Below are positions 45,029 through 53,686 of a stretch of 64,000 nt of DNA, one piece after another. The stretch spans positions 236,287 to 300,286 of the forward strand of contig PMTV01000014.1 in NCBI GenBank assembly GCA_003167215.1. Direction: 5' to 3'. The stretch is from Acidobacteriota bacterium. Its GTDB lineage: Bacteria; Acidobacteriota; Terriglobia; Acidiferrales; UBA7541. The notes under the pieces were generated by a model, which was not told the DNA's origin, did no database searches, and saw only the letters and a program-made list of their open reading frames with translations. The first letter of the stretch is position 1. Every line of letters begins with the position of its first letter. Both the position numbers and the translations under genes were made by a program.

Positions 45029-45844
45029 CTACACTCTCCCCGGGGTCTTGGTCGGGCCCGCAGATGCTACAGAAGGGGCTGCGGAACCTGCCAGTGTGTT
45101 TCCAATCGGCGCCAGCTTTCCATGTTCCAGAATCAGAACGCGGTCGGTGCGTCGCGCTAAGGATAAATTGTGTGTTGCTAGAATAGAAGTTAGATGGTGA
45201 GATCCATGGAGACGCTGCATGAGTTCAAAAATATTTTCCGCGCTCCGCTCATCCAGATCCCCGGTAGGTTCATCGGCGAGTAGCAATGCTGGGCCGTTCA
45301 CCAGCGCCCGTGCAATCGCTACGCGCTGCTGCTCGCCCCCGGAAAGCTCCCCGGCCCGCTGTTCGGTTCGACTGGCCAACCCCACCTCTGCAAGCCACTC
45401 ACCCGCCGTTCGAAGCGCTTGCCCCAACCCTACGCCCCGAACAAGAAGAGGCATCGCTACATTTTCCGCCGCCGTGAAATCCGGCAAAAGGTGATGACGC
45501 TGCCAGACAAGACCAACGGCGCGATTGCGATACTCTGCCAGCTCCGCCTCGGAAAAAGACTGGAGCGAATTCCCGCCGAAGTATACTGTACCGCTCGTTG
45601 GAGTGTCCAGCGCAGCCAGCATGTGCAGCAACGTGCTCTTGCCCGTGCCGGAAGGTCCTACGATTGAAACTGTCTCGCCGCGCTCGATGGAAAAATCAAG
45701 CCCGTCAATTGGAGTGATTTCCTGCGTGCCGGAGCGGAAAGTCTTTCTCAGACTGTCACAACGTAGAAGTATTGCTGATGTCCGGGGGTCTACGGACCGC
45801 GAATCGTCCAAGATAGCGACACTTGAATTGGTCTGCGTCTGCAT
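45029..45844 (-). CDS. lolD: Lipoprotein-release ABC ATPase LolD
   Basis: Energises release of lipoproteins from the inner membrane. Walker [10 protein letters not shown], the signature [17 protein letters not shown] and Walker [14 protein letters not shown] are seen, with the LolD-like [18 protein letters not shown] segment. The N-terminal 30 residues and C-terminal 25 are longer than in most LolD proteins. It is about 220 bases from the permease gene, a larger gap than usual. Confidence 0.9.
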   Translation of the reverse strand: MQTQTNSSVAILDDSRSVDPRTSAILLRCDSLRKTFRSGTQEITPIDGLDFSIERGETVSIVGPSGTGKSTLLHMLAALDTPTSGTVYFGGNSLQSFSEAELAEYRNRAVGLVWQRHHLLPDFTAAENVAMPLLVRGVGLGQALRTAGEWLAEVGLASRTEQRAGELSGGEQQRVAIARALVNGPALLLADEPTGDLDERSAENIFELMQRLHGSHHLTSILATHNLSLARRTDRVLILEHGKLAPIGNTLAGSAAPSVASAGPTKTPGRV

Positions 45845-46061
45845 GTTCTCGCTATAACCTAACTCAATTTAGATGCCGAAGTCGTAGTTCTGTATGTCCT
45901 TCCGTTACATACTGCTAGCCCGCGCCGGAATTGTACCAAAGCGGGTTGATTCTAATGTATTTCTCATTTTTGCCGTACTGTTACCTCTAGCAGCCTCTCC
46001 CCTGCGCTTCGCCTTGCTTTCGATTCTAGCACGTCTCGCGGATTAGCACGCCTCGGGGAGA
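45845..46061 (-). promoter_or_regulatory. Intergenic gap between lolC and lolD with possible extended -10
   Basis: A gap of 217 bases on the minus strand between two functionally linked genes. It holds a TGG-TACAAT extended -10 (45930-45938) about 90 bases before the lolD start and a small stem of GTATGT with ACATAC close by. No small gene or terminator was seen. Confidence 0.35.
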
Positions 46062-47288
46062 TCATTCGAAGCGAAGAATTTGCACTGGCAGGATTCTTGC
46101 CGCGGAGCGTGCCGGAACCACCGTCGCCGCTATGCTGATCGCCAATGCAGCAGCGGCGATCCATACAGCATCTAAAGCGTTCGCGTGGAATGGAACGTAT
46201 GCAATCGCGTACAGCTCAGGATTCAACGGGATCAACCGCCATCTATCGGCGATCCATGCGGATGTATACCCGAGCAGGAGTCCAAACGCTGTCCCCGCCG
46301 CGCTGACCACAATCCCTTGCAAGATAAATATCTTTCGTACTTGGGCGCTGCGCGCTCCCATCGCCATCAGGACGGCGATGTCGCGGGCCCGATCCGCTAC
46401 CGTCATCGTGAGCACTACAAGAATGTTCAAGCCCGCAACGAAGGTAATCAGTCCGATGAATATTGCTGTAACAAGTTTTTCGAGACTCAGCGCGCGGAAC
46501 AGTGCGCGATTCTCGTCCATCCAAGTGGTAGTGGTAAAACCGTTCCCGGCGCGATGCAGGAGTGTATCGGCAATCGTTGCGGCGTCGTCCATTTGCGCCA
46601 CTCGCACTTCGAGCAGGCTCACCACATCGCCAATTCCGGCAAGCCCCTGCGCCGACTCTAGCGTCACGAATCCCCAATTGGCGTCGTAATCATAGAATCC
46701 GGAATCGAAAACTCCAGCCACACGAAACCGTCTGGACCGCGGGAGCATTCCAAAAGGCGTCAGGTTTCCCTGCGGGCTGGTCAATGTAACGTAGTCCCCT
46801 GCGGAGATTTTCATGTCTTCGGCGAGGAAGCGCCCCACAAGCAGCGCCGGGATTCCGTCGCTATCGGCGCCGAAATCGCTCGATCCTGCAACCAGATTGC
46901 GCAGCGCTTCGCTGGCCCGGCGCTCCAGCTCCGGGTCCACCCCTTTCAGTACGATTCCGCGCGCGTGTGGTCCGGAAGACAGCAGCACCGTATCGTAAAT
47001 TGCCGGCTCGATCGAGAGCACGCCGGGTGTGCCGGCCAAACGGCCTATCAATTCTCGGTAATCGCGGATGCCGTTCGCACCGATAGGCTTGAGGTTGACG
47101 TGCGCGGTAACGCTCAGCAATCTGTCGCGAATCGCTTGGCGGAATCCGGTGTTCATCGAAAGCGCGATCACAAGTGTGGTCACGCCCGACGCTACTCCCA
47201 CCACCGCCAGCAGCGTGACGATCCGCAGTACTGCCGGCCGGTTCGGCGAGCGCAGATACCGCAACGCCACTAGCCATTCAAATGTCAT
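46062..47288 (-). CDS. lolC: LolC/LolE-family lipoprotein-release permease
   Basis: An inner-membrane protein of 408 residues. It starts EWLVALRYLRSPNRPAVLRIVTLLAVVGVASGVTTLVIALSMNTGF, the LolC/E signature, has a periplasmic domain of about 210 residues and three C-terminal helices (LVTAIFIGLITFVAGLNILVVLTMTV, then GARSAQVRKIFILQGIVVSAAGTAFGLLLGY). Only one permease is here, so a homodimer is likely, as in many bacteria. Its start overlaps the lysS stop in ATGA. Confidence 0.93.
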   Translation of the reverse strand: MTFEWLVALRYLRSPNRPAVLRIVTLLAVVGVASGVTTLVIALSMNTGFRQAIRDRLLSVTAHVNLKPIGANGIRDYRELIGRLAGTPGVLSIEPAIYDTVLLSSGPHARGIVLKGVDPELERRASEALRNLVAGSSDFGADSDGIPALLVGRFLAEDMKISAGDYVTLTSPQGNLTPFGMLPRSRRFRVAGVFDSGFYDYDANWGFVTLESAQGLAGIGDVVSLLEVRVAQMDDAATIADTLLHRAGNGFTTTTWMDENRALFRALSLEKLVTAIFIGLITFVAGLNILVVLTMTVADRARDIAVLMAMGARSAQVRKIFILQGIVVSAAGTAFGLLLGYTSAWIADRWRLIPLNPELYAIAYVPFHANALDAVWIAAAALAISIAATVVPARSAARILPVQILRFE

Positions 47289-48853
47289 TTTGCTTCACCG
47301 CTCGTTTCAGCCGGCGGCTCCGCAGGCTCGCCGCCTTCGGTGCGTAGCAGCGGAAAAAGGACTACTTCACGGATCGCATGAGAATCGGTTAGCAACATTA
47401 CGAGGCGGTCGATGCCAACGCCTTCGCCGGCGGTCGGCGGCAACCCATGCGAAAGCGCGCGAATATAATCGGTGTCCACTTCCTTGGGTGATTCCGGGTC
47501 GCCTTTTTCAACTTGTGCGCGAAAGCGCCCCTCTTGATCGAAAGGATCATTCAGCTCCGAAAAGCCGTTCGCAAGTTCCATCCCCGCGATGAACAGCTCG
47601 AATCGCTCGGTCAACGATGGGTCATCGGGCTTTTGCTTCGAGAGCGGCGAAATGGCCGTCGGAAAATCATAAATAAAAGTCGGCTGGACCAGATGTGCTT
47701 CGGCAACTTGTTCGAAAAGCTCTCCGGTCAATTCCCCGTCAGAAAGCTTTGTGACGTTGGCGAAAGGTACCAGACCGTGCGCGCGTGCAAATACGTTGTA
47801 GCGTTCGGCCAAGGTGCGCGGTCCTCCCGGTGCGGCGAGCTCGGAGGCGTTCGGCGCCGGGGCTGCAGCTTCGGGCCAGAACTTGCAAATGGCTTCTCGC
47901 ATCGTCAGGCGTTCGAAATGCCCAAAGTCGATCTCGTCATCTCCGAACTTCACTTTAGTGCTGCCGCAAATCTTCTCGGCGAGCACGCGGAAAAAATCTT
48001 CCGTCAAGTCCATCAGCTCCGAATAGTCGCTATAAGCCTGGTAAAACTCCAGCATGGTGAATTCGGGCTGGTGAATCGCATCGATTCCTTCGTTGCGGAA
48101 ATTTCGGTTGATCTCGTACACGCGATCCAGCCCGCCGACAACCAGCCGCTTCAGATAAAGTTCCGGCGCGATGCGCAGATACAAGTCCATGTCGAATGTG
48201 TTGTGGTGCGTTACGAAAGGACGCGCCGTTGCGCCGCCAAGGATCGGATGCATCATCGGCGTCTCCACCTCAAGGTAGCTTCGCGAGTCGAAAAAATGCC
48301 GTATTTCGCGGATGATCTGCGCGCGGCGAATGAAAATCTCACGGCTGCGTTCGTTCACGATTAAATCGAGATATCGCCGGCGAAATCGCTGTTCCACGTC
48401 CGCCAGCCCGTGCCATTTTTCAGGCAGCGGAAGCAACGCTTTACTCAACAATTCAAGTTTCTCAACCCATACCGTCAACTCATTTGTTTTCGTTCGAAAA
48501 AGGTGCCCTGAAATCCCAATAATGTCTCCGAGGTCCAGGAGTCGAAATAATTGGTAGGCCTGTTCTCCGACAACATCCAGTTTGATGTAAAGCTGAAGCC
48601 GCACGCCGTCTCCGGTCACATGCGCAAAAGCCGCTTTTCCGTGCGGGCGTAGCGCGATAATTCGTCCGGCCACGCGCACATTCACGGGATCGGCGGTAAG
48701 CTGTTCGGCCGTGCGAGTTTCGAACTGTTCGCCGATCTGTCGAGCCGTATGCGTCCAAGCGAACTTCCGCGGGTACGCAGAATGCCCCAGAGCTTCAATT
48801 TCACTTAGCTTTTTACGGCGCTGTTGGAACTGGTCGAGCGGTTCAAATTCCAA
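47285..48853 (-). CDS. lysS: Lysyl-tRNA synthetase, class II
   Basis: Charges tRNA-Lys, 522 residues from a TTG start chosen because AAAGGA lies about 10 bases before it and the frame then begins at LEFEPLDQFQQRRKKLSEIEALGHSAYPRKF, the usual LysRS N-terminus. A longer frame of 62 codons crosses the promoter and is not used. The OB-fold anticodon part (VNVRVAGRIIALRPHGKAAFAHV), class II motif 2 (YEINRNFRNEGIDAIHQPEFTMLE) and motif 3 (GEGVGIDRLVMLL) are clear. The last part overlaps lolC by 4 bases. Confidence 0.94.
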   Translation of the reverse strand: MEFEPLDQFQQRRKKLSEIEALGHSAYPRKFAWTHTARQIGEQFETRTAEQLTADPVNVRVAGRIIALRPHGKAAFAHVTGDGVRLQLYIKLDVVGEQAYQLFRLLDLGDIIGISGHLFRTKTNELTVWVEKLELLSKALLPLPEKWHGLADVEQRFRRRYLDLIVNERSREIFIRRAQIIREIRHFFDSRSYLEVETPMMHPILGGATARPFVTHHNTFDMDLYLRIAPELYLKRLVVGGLDRVYEINRNFRNEGIDAIHQPEFTMLEFYQAYSDYSELMDLTEDFFRVLAEKICGSTKVKFGDDEIDFGHFERLTMREAICKFWPEAAAPAPNASELAAPGGPRTLAERYNVFARAHGLVPFANVTKLSDGELTGELFEQVAEAHLVQPTFIYDFPTAISPLSKQKPDDPSLTERFELFIAGMELANGFSELNDPFDQEGRFRAQVEKGDPESPKEVDTDYIRALSHGLPPTAGEGVGIDRLVMLLTDSHAIREVVLFPLLRTEGGEPAEPPAETSGEAK

Positions 48854-48916
48854 TGGGTCACATTCCTTTCGGTAAGCAGGCCTTCGGCAATTCCGCCAGT
48901 TCGAGGAGCCGCGCGC

Positions 48917-48946
48917 AGTATAGCGGTCGGCTTCCACGAGCGTCAA
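48917..48946 (-). promoter_or_regulatory. Promoter of the lysS operon
   Basis: On the minus strand TTGACG (48941-48946) and TATACT (48917-48922) are spaced 18 bases apart, about 63 bases before the TTG. Both boxes are near consensus. Confidence 0.7.
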
Positions 48947-48970
48947 GAAAACGCCTCTGGCGAAAACCGG

Positions 48971-48979
48971 TGGTATAAT
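48971..48979 (+). promoter_or_regulatory. Extended -10 promoter of the divergent gene
   Basis: TGG-TATAAT at 48971-48979 is an extended -10 element. It lies 23 bases before the GTG start of the 238-residue protein. No good -35 is seen. It is about 50 bases from the lysS -10 and divergent from it. Confidence 0.55.
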
Positions 48980-49002
48980 CCCGCTCACTACTTGGGGGGA
49001 GC

Positions 49003-49719
49003 GTGTTTGGTCAACAGAGGCGGAAGGCTGCCGCCGCACGTCGGACTGTTTCTGAAGATTGGATTGCTGCGTTGCCGCGGGAAAAAAGCAATCTGTTCCA
49101 GGCAGTCGTTCGGCAATGGGAATCCTCGTATGCCATGATGAGTGTGGCTCTCGACGGAGCTCTCTCGCTTCGCTCCCGTGGCGAACTGGTCTGCGCGCGT
49201 CAACAGGTTTTTATTTCCGCTGACCTCTTGGTGCGCCTGGGAGCGACCTTGGTCGTAGCTTGCGGCGCGGTTTCCAATCGCGCACGCCACCTCACTGGGC
49301 TTCCTTTAGTCGAACCATTGAATACTGAGTTTTTCCGCGGCCACACAGCGCAGAATGCCGCTCAATGGAACGGGCTTCTGCACCATGTCCTATTTGCCGA
49401 CCGTTCTCGGTTCTTCCAAAAGCTGCGAATTCTCTCCGATACAGTCGAGCATGTTGTACGCGAGTTCGACCAGACGGCTGAAGACCTCTCGCAAGGCCTT
49501 GCCGTTCAGCCGGCCAATTGCTGGAATATGCTCGATTGCCTGCATTACGACTTCAACACCTGTTTATGCGAGTCCGAAATAATATTGAAGTCTTTCCTGC
49601 GAGCGCTTCCCGCCGAGCAGCTAGCCGCTTTTGCTCTGGAATTGGATTCTCTTCCCGCCGAAACCCGCGTCCGCCGCCGGTTGCGGGAGCGGCCGCACAT
49701 GTCTCGTGCTACCGCTTAG
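49003..49719 (+). CDS. Unrecognised protein of 238 residues
   Basis: No family was recognised. The GTG start is preceded by GGGGGAGC. The protein is soluble with no signal peptide or membrane helix. A central part (EFFRGHTAQNAAQWNGLLHHVLFADRSRFFQKLRILSDTVEHVVREF) is predicted helical. Two Cys-rich places stand out: WNMLDCLHYDFNTCLCES. The end is Arg-rich. It is divergent from lysS and lies before the ECF module, with about 300 bases between. Confidence 0.65.
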   Translation: MFGQQRRKAAAARRTVSEDWIAALPREKSNLFQAVVRQWESSYAMMSVALDGALSLRSRGELVCARQQVFISADLLVRLGATLVVACGAVSNRARHLTGLPLVEPLNTEFFRGHTAQNAAQWNGLLHHVLFADRSRFFQKLRILSDTVEHVVREFDQTAEDLSQGLAVQPANCWNMLDCLHYDFNTCLCESEIILKSFLRALPAEQLAAFALELDSLPAETRVRRRLRERPHMSRATA

Positions 49720-49980
49720 CGATCATCTGATTTTCCTGGTAACTACTCGGTGGGCTTTAGCATCACTTAACTCGCCCGGCTTTCCCAATCTGCTGGTCCT
49801 GGCGGCCGCCGTAAGTCCGAACAATGCTAGACCTTTGAGGGAATTACGACGAAAATAGCAGGGCACCATGCGCGTTTTCTGCGCCACTGCCGGTTTTGCG
49901 GCTGCTCTTGATCGCCGAAAATTGTCCAGTAATCGATTTGTTAAGCAGGAAGAACCACAGGTACAACTTCTAAGGCGACC

Positions 49981-50005
49981 GACGCATCGCAGCTAGGGAT
50001 GCGTC
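49981..50005 (+). promoter_or_regulatory. Element 5' of ECF sigma gene 1, with inverted repeat
   Basis: GACGCATC and GATGCGTC form a perfect 8-bp inverted repeat with a 9-base loop, 12 bases before the GTG start. The first 19 bases, GACGCATCGCAGCTAGGGA, recur in 17 of 19 positions before the second ECF gene. The rest of the roughly 300-base gap from 49720 holds nothing else recognised. Confidence 0.55.
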
Positions 50006-50017
50006 CCGACGGGTAGC

Positions 50018-50662
50018 GTGGCCCGAACGAGACGAAACGATACGGACGAGATGCCGGAGGCGGAAGCCATCCGGCTCGCCCAGCAAGGCAATGCGGCGGC
50101 GTTTGAGCGGTTGTACCGTTTGCACAATCGCCGGGTCTATTCGCTGTGTTTGCGGATGGTTGGCAATACGGCAGGTGCCGAGGACTTAACGCAGGAAGCG
50201 TTCCTCCAGCTCTTCCGAAAAATTGCTACTTTCCGCGGCGAATCGGCCTTTTCTACTTGGCTGCACCGCCTGGCCGTAAATGTCGTTTTGATGAAATTGC
50301 GTAAGAAGTCCGGAACGGAAACCTCGTTAGATGAGCTCACGGAGCCCGACGAGGAATCCGGCGGTCCCCGGCGGGATTTCGGGGCACCGGATCTAAGGCT
50401 TAGCGGCTCGATTGACCGCGTCCACTTACAGCGTGCCGTCGAGCAGCTCCCTCCGGGCTACAAGGCCGTGTTTGTGCTCCATGATGTTCAGGGTTACGAA
50501 CACAATGAAATTGCGGAGATCATGGATTGCTCCATCGGAAATTCGAAATCGCAGTTGCACAAGGCCCGCATGCGCCTTCGCGAACTCCTTCACGAAGCCA
50601 CTCGTGACAAGGCTCGCGAGGACCGTAAGGCTGCCGGTGCCGATCCTGGCGGCAAGGACTGA
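50018..50662 (+). CDS. ECF sigma factor 1
   Basis: Alternative sigma factor of RNA polymerase, 214 residues. Region 2 spans [69 protein letters not shown], with the typical DLTQEAF core-binding motif, and region 4 is [55 protein letters not shown]. It resembles the RpoE-like group. A GTG start is used and the next gene, an anti-sigma factor, starts 5 bases behind its stop. Confidence 0.93.
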   Translation: MARTRRNDTDEMPEAEAIRLAQQGNAAAFERLYRLHNRRVYSLCLRMVGNTAGAEDLTQEAFLQLFRKIATFRGESAFSTWLHRLAVNVVLMKLRKKSGTETSLDELTEPDEESGGPRRDFGAPDLRLSGSIDRVHLQRAVEQLPPGYKAVFVLHDVQGYEHNEIAEIMDCSIGNSKSQLHKARMRLRELLHEATRDKAREDRKAAGADPGGKD

Positions 50663-50667
50663 AAGAA

Positions 50668-51336
50668 ATGGCCACGATTACTTGTAAAGCTTTCCTGAAT
50701 CACCTGCCACTCTGGGTGGAGGGCAGCCCTCACCCCGATGCACAGGCTCACCTTAGTGTTTGCCCCATTTGCCGGAACGTCCTCGACGATCTGAATGCCA
50801 TCCACACCGAAGCGCGTAGCTGGAGCGCCGAAGAAACCGAAGCGCCTCCGCGCGTGTGGGCCTCTTTGCGAGCGCAGCTCGAACAGGAAGGGTTAATTCG
50901 TGATAACCGCGGCGCTCAGCTCGAACTCTCCCACCCGCGGTGGTTCAGCGGATGGTTCGCCGGCTTGCCGCGCCCGGTTCTGGCAGGCGCCTACTTGGTA
51001 TTGTTGATTGCGGTAGCCTTCGGCTTGAGCAGGCCCATTAATAAACGGGCCAACGAAGCTCGCTGGCTGGAGGGCACTCAGGACTCCACGCTGCCGTTGA
51101 GCGCTCAACTCACTGCCGAGCAGCATTCTTTCGCATCCTTCAACGATTCCAATCCCGTCGTGACTGCTTCCCTCAACAAAAATTTGGCAATTGTTGACAA
51201 CTACATCGCTTTATGTGAAAAAAGTGTGCAAGAAGAACCCCAGAACGAAGTGGCGCGGGATTATCTCTACGAAACCTATCAGCAGAAGGCGGATCTGCTA
51301 GCGCAGATGACGGAACGCGGAGAAAACAACCGATGA
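50668..51336 (+). CDS. Zinc-finger anti-sigma factor 1
   Basis: Likely partner of the preceding ECF factor, 222 residues. Cys6, His28, Cys32 and Cys35 (HLSVCPIC) make the zf-HC2 zinc motif at the N-terminus, followed by a linker and one membrane helix at about 101-120 (RPVLAGAYLVLLIAVAFGL). The extracytoplasmic part is mainly helical (LNKNLAIVDNYIALCEKSVQEEPQNEVARDYLYETYQQKADLL). The end overlaps the next gene by 4 bases. Confidence 0.88.
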   Translation: MATITCKAFLNHLPLWVEGSPHPDAQAHLSVCPICRNVLDDLNAIHTEARSWSAEETEAPPRVWASLRAQLEQEGLIRDNRGAQLELSHPRWFSGWFAGLPRPVLAGAYLVLLIAVAFGLSRPINKRANEARWLEGTQDSTLPLSAQLTAEQHSFASFNDSNPVVTASLNKNLAIVDNYIALCEKSVQEEPQNEVARDYLYETYQQKADLLAQMTERGENNR

Positions 51337-52229
51337 GCGTCTCTCACTTTGTTCGTGAACGATTGATGTCTAACGGCAATTGGAAAACCGCTAGTTTACT
51401 GGTCCCCGGTCTCCTGCTCTGCAGCATGGTGTCCGCGGAACCACAGCCTCGCCGCCAGGAACAGCACTTCAAGGTTCAATCTCACCCGGTCATCACCCTT
51501 CACAATCCAAACGGCATGATCACCGTGAAGGCTTGGACCAAGTCCGAAGTGATGGTGATTTCAACCCGCGCGAGCGATGACGTGGAAGTGGACGCCGAAC
51601 AAATGGGAAACCGCGTGGACGTTTCCACTCACCCGACTTCCGATAATGTCGCGCCCGACGATATGCGCGCCGACTATCAGATTAACGTCCCGGAAGACGC
51701 TGAGCTTCAGATCCACAACGATTCGGGAGAGGTAAATGTCGCGAACGTCCTTGGCGACATGAACGTCGAGACCGTGGCCGCGGCTGTTGACCTCGAAGAC
51801 TCCGCCGGTTACGTCACCATCAAGACCGTGGGCGGCTCTTTTCAGTGCACTCGCTGCGCCGGAAAACTTGAGATTTCTTCCATCAGCGGGAACCTCCGTC
51901 TTACGGACATTCACAGCTATCACGTCCACGCACAGACCTCCACCGGCAATATCCTGTTCTCCGGCGAGTTTCTGCCCAACGGACTTTATCGCTTGAAGAA
52001 TTACAGTGGCGTCATCGAAGTTCGCTTTTCACCGGCCGATTCTTTTGACCTGAGCGCCACTTCTCTGAAAGGCAAAGTAAATAACGAAGCCAGCCTCACG
52101 CCCAAGGCTCACCAGCAACATCTCTACAGCCGGTTTGGCAACAGTTTGTTCGGCACGTTCAATGCCGGCCGCGCCAAAGTCGAATTAACGACCTTCGATG
52201 GTACAATCAACATTCTCAAACGTGATTGA
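51333..52229 (+). CDS. DUF4097-family exported protein 1
   Basis: A 298-residue protein. The first start overlaps the anti-sigma stop in ATGA; the alternative Met 12 gives a cleaner signal peptide (NWKTASLLVPGLLLCSMVSA). The mature protein is beta-rich with short repeats (HVITLHNPNGMITVKAWTKSEV, LQIHNDSGEVNVANVLGDMNVETVAAAVDLEDSAGYVTIKTVGGSFQC), the DUF4097/adhesin-like parallel beta-helix pattern. It is coupled to the sigma/anti-sigma pair and is perhaps an output or sensor partner. Confidence 0.85.
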   Translation: MSVSHFVRERLMSNGNWKTASLLVPGLLLCSMVSAEPQPRRQEQHFKVQSHPVITLHNPNGMITVKAWTKSEVMVISTRASDDVEVDAEQMGNRVDVSTHPTSDNVAPDDMRADYQINVPEDAELQIHNDSGEVNVANVLGDMNVETVAAAVDLEDSAGYVTIKTVGGSFQCTRCAGKLEISSISGNLRLTDIHSYHVHAQTSTGNILFSGEFLPNGLYRLKNYSGVIEVRFSPADSFDLSATSLKGKVNNEASLTPKAHQQHLYSRFGNSLFGTFNAGRAKVELTTFDGTINILKRD

Positions 52230-52276
52230 TTGCTCCATCCCGCAATTACACCAACCCGCTCTCGGTGTTCAGCTCC

Positions 52277-52822
52277 ATGGTTAGTGAAACTCGCGCGCGT
52301 ACGCTCGTTTGCCTCACCGGATTTATGGGCACCGGCAAATCCACGGTTGCGCGGCTGCTTGCTCGTCAGGTTGGATGGCAGCATGTGGATCTCGATAAGC
52401 GCATAGTGGAGGCCACCGGGCAGACGATCCCGATCATCTTCGCCAGGCTCGGCGAATCGGAATTCCGCCGTGCGGAACACGACCAGCTCGCGCGCATTCT
52501 GGGCGAAGCCGCCGAACAACAAAAACCTCGTATCGTCTCTCTAGGCGGCGGCACTACGGCCCAACCGCAAAATGTTGCCTTGCTACGGCAGAGCGGCGCG
52601 GCGTTGATCTGGCTGCACTGTCCCATTTCCGATCTTCTCAAACGCGCCGCTCACATCACCGATCGTCCTCTGTTTCGCGACGAAGCCAGCTTCCGAAAAC
52701 TCTACGATGAACGCTTGCCGTCCTACGAACTCGCCGACTATCGAGTCGAAACCAATACCGAGCCTTTGCGCGTGGTGGAACAGATTCTCGCGCTGGGAAT
52801 CTTCCCCAGGGTGACTGCATGA
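52277..52822 (+). CDS. aroK: Shikimate kinase
   Basis: Phosphorylates shikimate on the way to aromatic amino acids, 181 residues from the ATG giving MVSETRARTLVCLTGFMGTGKST. Walker A is GFMGTGKST, the shikimate-binding segment is GWQHVDLDKRIVEATGQTIPIIFARLGESEFRRAE, and GGGT and RPLF follow. The frame is open further upstream but no Shine-Dalgarno decides the start; the chosen one has family length. It overlaps the next gene by 4 bases. Confidence 0.92.
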   Translation: MVSETRARTLVCLTGFMGTGKSTVARLLARQVGWQHVDLDKRIVEATGQTIPIIFARLGESEFRRAEHDQLARILGEAAEQQKPRIVSLGGGTTAQPQNVALLRQSGAALIWLHCPISDLLKRAAHITDRPLFRDEASFRKLYDERLPSYELADYRVETNTEPLRVVEQILALGIFPRVTA

Positions 52823-53568
52823 TTCCAAAGCTGAACTCTTCGATTTCTCGGCTGACGATGTTTCTAATCCTAACCGTGATGGCCGCCATGGTCCTGCTTG
52901 CAACCTCGCCGTCCCATGCAAAACGCCGCCAGGCGCCGGCACCCGCCTCGGCCGGCTCCGCCAATGCTTTTGTGGCTGACAAAGGAAAATTCCGCATCAT
53001 GGTTAACGGGCAGAAAATCGGCAAGGAAGAATTCGAAATTGGACCGAGTGGAAACGACTGGGTGGCCCACGGCACATCCGAAATCCAGTCTCCGCAAGGC
53101 TCCTCCCGCGTGAATGGAACGCTGAATCTCAAACCCGACGGGACGCCCGTTCGGTATGAATGGTCCACGGAAGGCGCAAAAAAAGCCTCCTCCGTAATTG
53201 TCTTCAATGGCGTTGAGGCTAATGTGGAACTGCACCTCGAAGGCGCTCGTCCTTATACCCAGCAGTTCACCTTCAATTCTCCGCGCATCGTCGTGCTCGA
53301 TAACAATCTCTATCATCAGTACGCAGTTCTTTTCCGCCTCTACGATTGGGACAAGAAAGGCGCGCAATCCTTTTCCGTTCTGGTCCCGCAGGAAATAACG
53401 CCCGGTAGCATCACGGTCGAATCGCTCGGCAAGCAGGACATCGGCGGCGCCAGTTTGGAAGAATTGCGTGTCAAAACGGAAGACAATGAAATTGATGCGT
53501 TCTTCGATGGTCCCAAACTCATGCGCCTTTTAGCTCCCGCCGCGAATGCCGAAATAATCCGGGAATAG
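52819..53568 (+). CDS. Exported protein of unknown function
   Basis: No family is recognised with confidence; the pattern resembles DUF3108-like proteins. A signal peptide is seen (LTMFLILTVMAAMVLLATSPSHA). The mature protein of about 215 residues is beta-rich (FRIMVNGQKIGKEEFEIGPSGNDWVAHGTSEIQSPQGSSRVNGTLNLKPDG). It overlaps aroK by 4 bases and may be co-transcribed. It ends before a strong terminator. Confidence 0.7.
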   Translation: MIPKLNSSISRLTMFLILTVMAAMVLLATSPSHAKRRQAPAPASAGSANAFVADKGKFRIMVNGQKIGKEEFEIGPSGNDWVAHGTSEIQSPQGSSRVNGTLNLKPDGTPVRYEWSTEGAKKASSVIVFNGVEANVELHLEGARPYTQQFTFNSPRIVVLDNNLYHQYAVLFRLYDWDKKGAQSFSVLVPQEITPGSITVESLGKQDIGGASLEELRVKTEDNEIDAFFDGPKLMRLLAPAANAEIIRE

Positions 53569-53627
53569 CATTCGTATCCCCGGCGCGGGTAGCGTTTCCT
53601 ACCACCAAAAATTCATTGCCAAATTAA

Positions 53628-53653
53628 AAGGCCCGGGAGCGTGCCCGGGCCTT
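53628..53653. terminator. Shared terminator between convergent genes
   Basis: AAGGCCCGGG and CCCGGGCCTT form a 10-bp stem with a 6-base loop. On the minus strand the stem is followed by TTTTAATTT; on the plus strand the T run is only two bases. It lies between the exported protein and the PDZ protein, which converge. Confidence 0.75.
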
Positions 53654-53686
53654 GGGGTGGAATTACAGGTGAATACCGATTCGCTT

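Noticed and set aside
47513-48364. Plus-strand frame of 283 codons opposite lysS
   Set aside because: It is a shadow of lysS, without a Shine-Dalgarno or a motif.
48854-49039. Longer lysS start by 62 codons
   Set aside because: It crosses the lysS promoter and the divergent promoter; the TTG start with AAAGGA gives the normal LysRS N-terminus.
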